A stretch of DNA of 50,699 bases from Defluviitaleaceae bacterium (GTDB taxonomy: Bacteria; Bacillota; Clostridia; Lachnospirales; WQUN01), in contig WQSG01000016.1 in assembly GCA_009788055.1 (NCBI GenBank), forward strand, positions 1 through 50,699, in the 5' to 3' direction. Shown here piece by piece: positions 49,554 to 50,699 of this stretch; the stretch's first letter is position 1, and every line of letters begins with the position of its first letter. Both the position numbers and the translations under genes were made by a program. The notes under the pieces are model-generated. The model worked only from the letters and a program-made list of their open reading frames with translations. It did no database searches and was not told the DNA's origin.

Positions 49554-50108
49554 CTAAACCGATACCGTTAGTTGATAAACGGTTCTGATACGACCTTCAA
49601 ACAATTTTACATATACATCACGGCATTTTTTGTACTGCCTGAAAGAATTACCGGCAGAGCAAGCATCGCAATAAACCTTCCATTCACCACAACACAGAAA
49701 ATTCCGTCCTTCATTTTCAATGAAGCCTTTAACATCACCAAGGGGATACCCCAAAAATAGTCCAATTTCATGCGGAAAACTTTCCGAGTTGGCAATCCGC
49801 TCTTTTAGCCTGTCGATACAACATTCAAAAGAAAATTCGCTGTACCCGTACTTTACAAGAAACTCTTTAACTCCGGGCTTTTGAAAATCCTGTTTCAACT
49901 TTGATTTTCGGCATACATAAACAAGAGCCTTTTCTGCGCGCCTGTGCAAAATATGTATTGAAACGCCTTTTGGATTCAAAAGTTTATTCCAATGAGAAAT
50001 TATGGCATCCGTTTTTTTTCTTGATGACGAGGGGCAATTAAACAAGTTTCCTGTTTTAAGTGAACTCAAAGTTGGGGCACAATTTTTAATTAAGAAATGG
50101 TCAAGCAT
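49554..50108 (-). CDS. DUF3793-family protein
   Basis: A 184-residue cytoplasmic protein starting MLDHFLIKNCAPTLSSLKTG, the hallmark of DUF3793. It includes LLNPKGVSIHILHRRAEKALV, LKERI, FPHEIGLFLGYPLGDVKGFI and a terminal WKVYCDA. Several cysteines lie in its C-terminal half (FLCCGEWKVYCDACSAG). The biochemical function is unknown, but homologues often sit near FeoB and flavodoxin genes in Clostridia, which points to iron homeostasis. ATG 50108 follows GGAGG; a longer frame reaching 50192 is not supported. Confidence 0.78.
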   Translation of the reverse strand: MLDHFLIKNCAPTLSSLKTGNLFNCPSSSRKKTDAIISHWNKLLNPKGVSIHILHRRAEKALVYVCRKSKLKQDFQKPGVKEFLVKYGYSEFSFECCIDRLKERIANSESFPHEIGLFLGYPLGDVKGFIENEGRNFLCCGEWKVYCDACSAGNSFRQYKKCRDVYVKLFEGRIRTVYQLTVSV

Positions 50109-50200
50109 ATAGATGTCCTCCATGAAAATAGTAAAATCGGATTGGTTATTCAAGACTAACCCTGTTGGTAAAAATAAAGTCGGCATCGCCAACTATTTTT

Positions 50201-50229
50201 ATGTTAGCACAAGCTAACTTTCTTGTCAA
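50201..50229 (-). promoter_or_regulatory. Promoter with iron-box-like operator for the DUF3793 gene
   Basis: On the minus strand TTGACA (50224-50229), 17 bases, TAACAT (50201-50206). The palindrome TTAG-CACAAG-CTAA (50204-50217) overlaps the -10 and spacer. From 50230 to 50398 I see no gene that I can support. Confidence 0.75.
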
Positions 50230-50398
50230 TAAATATTTTGTACTCCCGCATTTACGAGAATTGCTCGATGCGTAAGATGAAATGATGAAAAACATTTCCA
50301 TACTCTCCATATTTTTTGATTCATACAGATGCCGTCAACCCGCTTGTAGTAACGGTTTGTGACGATTCGTGAAATGCGAAAGGGGGCGAATTGAATGT

Positions 50399-50699
50399 TT
50401 ATGCGGGTGGTTTCGGGGAGATTTTTGCTCCTGTAACCGCCGACGATGACATAAATATTTTCGTTATTATCACACGCGGCACGGTTGCCGCAGAAAGGAC
50501 GCGCTGAGCAATTTCAGCAAGCATATTTTCGGTGTGGGCAATAGCGGCAGAAGTTACGGTTTTAATGCGCTGTTCGCTGTAATCCGTGAGAACGCCCAGG
50601 TCTTTGCCGATTATTCCTTCGAGTATGCTACTGGAAATATCCCTTCCACCTGTGCTTCGAGATTGCTCATTGATTAACTGGAAAAGGTTGTTTACCCCC
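50399..50699 (-). CDS. Hypothetical protein, C-terminal end (5' part outside window)
   Basis: The minus-strand frame is open from the window edge to TAA at 50399-50401 and reads for 99 residues: GVNNLFQLINEQSRSTGGRD, then ISSSILEGIIGKDLGVLTDY and TVTSAAIAHTENMLAEIAQR. The first 75 residues look like genuine helical protein; the last 25 look less natural, and a second minus-strand frame (NNENIYVIVGGYRSKNL) is open through the same area to about 50230. A frameshift may be present. No family is recognised. Confidence 0.35.
   Translation of the reverse strand, partial: GVNNLFQLINEQSRSTGGRDISSSILEGIIGKDLGVLTDYSEQRIKTVTSAAIAHTENMLAEIAQRVLSAATVPRVIITKIFMSSSAVTGAKISPKPPA

Noticed and set aside
50402-50520. 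Plus-strand small ORF starting near 50392 (MNVYAGGFGEIF)
   Set aside because: It overlaps minus-strand frames of similar quality and has no family support, so neither strand can be preferred with confidence.

Overview
The window looks like a chromosomal segment of an anaerobic, moderate-GC Bacillota (Clostridia-type) bacterium. Supporting signs are purine-rich Shine-Dalgarno sites, Gram-positive promoter spacing, class B sortase and sorting-signal architecture, an AlgI/DHHW O-acylation pair, DUF3793/DUF2935/DUF4358 families, FeoA/FeoB with a DtxR-type regulator, several 'copper amine oxidase N-terminal-like' (stalk) surface domains, and tandem tRNA-Gly genes. The species cannot be named from sequence alone.

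Layout. (a) 1-600: C-terminal end of a tyrosine recombinase and a scrambled toxin-antitoxin remnant. (b) 614-5450: a tight plus-strand housekeeping operon: UDP-GlcNAc 2-epimerase, GNAT acetyltransferase, RqcP-like S4 protein, endonuclease-type MutL, rhomboid protease. A lone Phd/YefM antitoxin overlaps its end. (c) 5917-7530: psd-pssA phosphatidylethanolamine pathway, then two tRNA-Gly genes with a consensus promoter and a terminator. (d) 8158-13481: a decayed prophage with a truncated portal, a minor head protein carrying an EndoU nuclease domain, a protease/capsid chimera, a holin stump and an intact amidase. (e) 13737-16362: two coupled tiny basic proteins, DUF2935, DUF218, and a P1B-type ATPase pseudogene that keeps its promoter and attenuator-like leader. 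(f) 16343-24438: a minus-strand run of CoA-transferase, SLC13-type carboxylate transporter, DHHW and MBOAT acylation proteins, a transglutaminase lipoprotein and a stalk-domain surface protein. (g) 24732-29717: a giant surface protein with two tandem copies of an FMN_bind-like plus beta-helix unit. (h) 29883-31140: anti-sigma factor with a 5'-truncated ECF sigma gene. (i) 31217-35386: zinc/manganese-type ABC importer operon with accessory secreted proteins. (j) 35383-50108: an iron-acquisition island comprising a siderophore-type ABC importer with two ATPases, sortase B, an NPPTG surface protein, a stalk-tethered substrate-binding protein, a DtxR-family regulator, a nicotianamine-synthase-like methyltransferase, FeoB, FeoA, a ZIP transporter, a two-component system and DUF3793.

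The most interesting signal is regulatory. A 14-base palindrome, TTA(G/T)-N6-CTAA, occurs at or next to the promoter of nearly every unit in (j), of the giant surface protein and of the stalk protein heading (f). I count 14 copies, often in pairs. Half-site and spacing match the half-site register of the actinobacterial DtxR/IdeR iron box, and a DtxR-family gene sits in the middle of the island. Two of these sites frame a promoter at 43483-43511 whose transcript should end at a terminator about 120 nt downstream and contains no convincing ORF. It carries C-rich stretches complementary to Shine-Dalgarno sequences, like the iron-sparing sRNAs FsrA and IsrR, so I propose it as a new iron-responsive sRNA.

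Together, the island resembles an Isd-type wall relay built without NEAT domains. Wall-associated stalk proteins, one of them a siderophore-binding-protein/stalk fusion, would pass a ferric ligand to a lipoprotein and permease, under control of a DtxR-type regulator. That assembly is inference; the sequence shows the parts, the shared operators and the adjacency.
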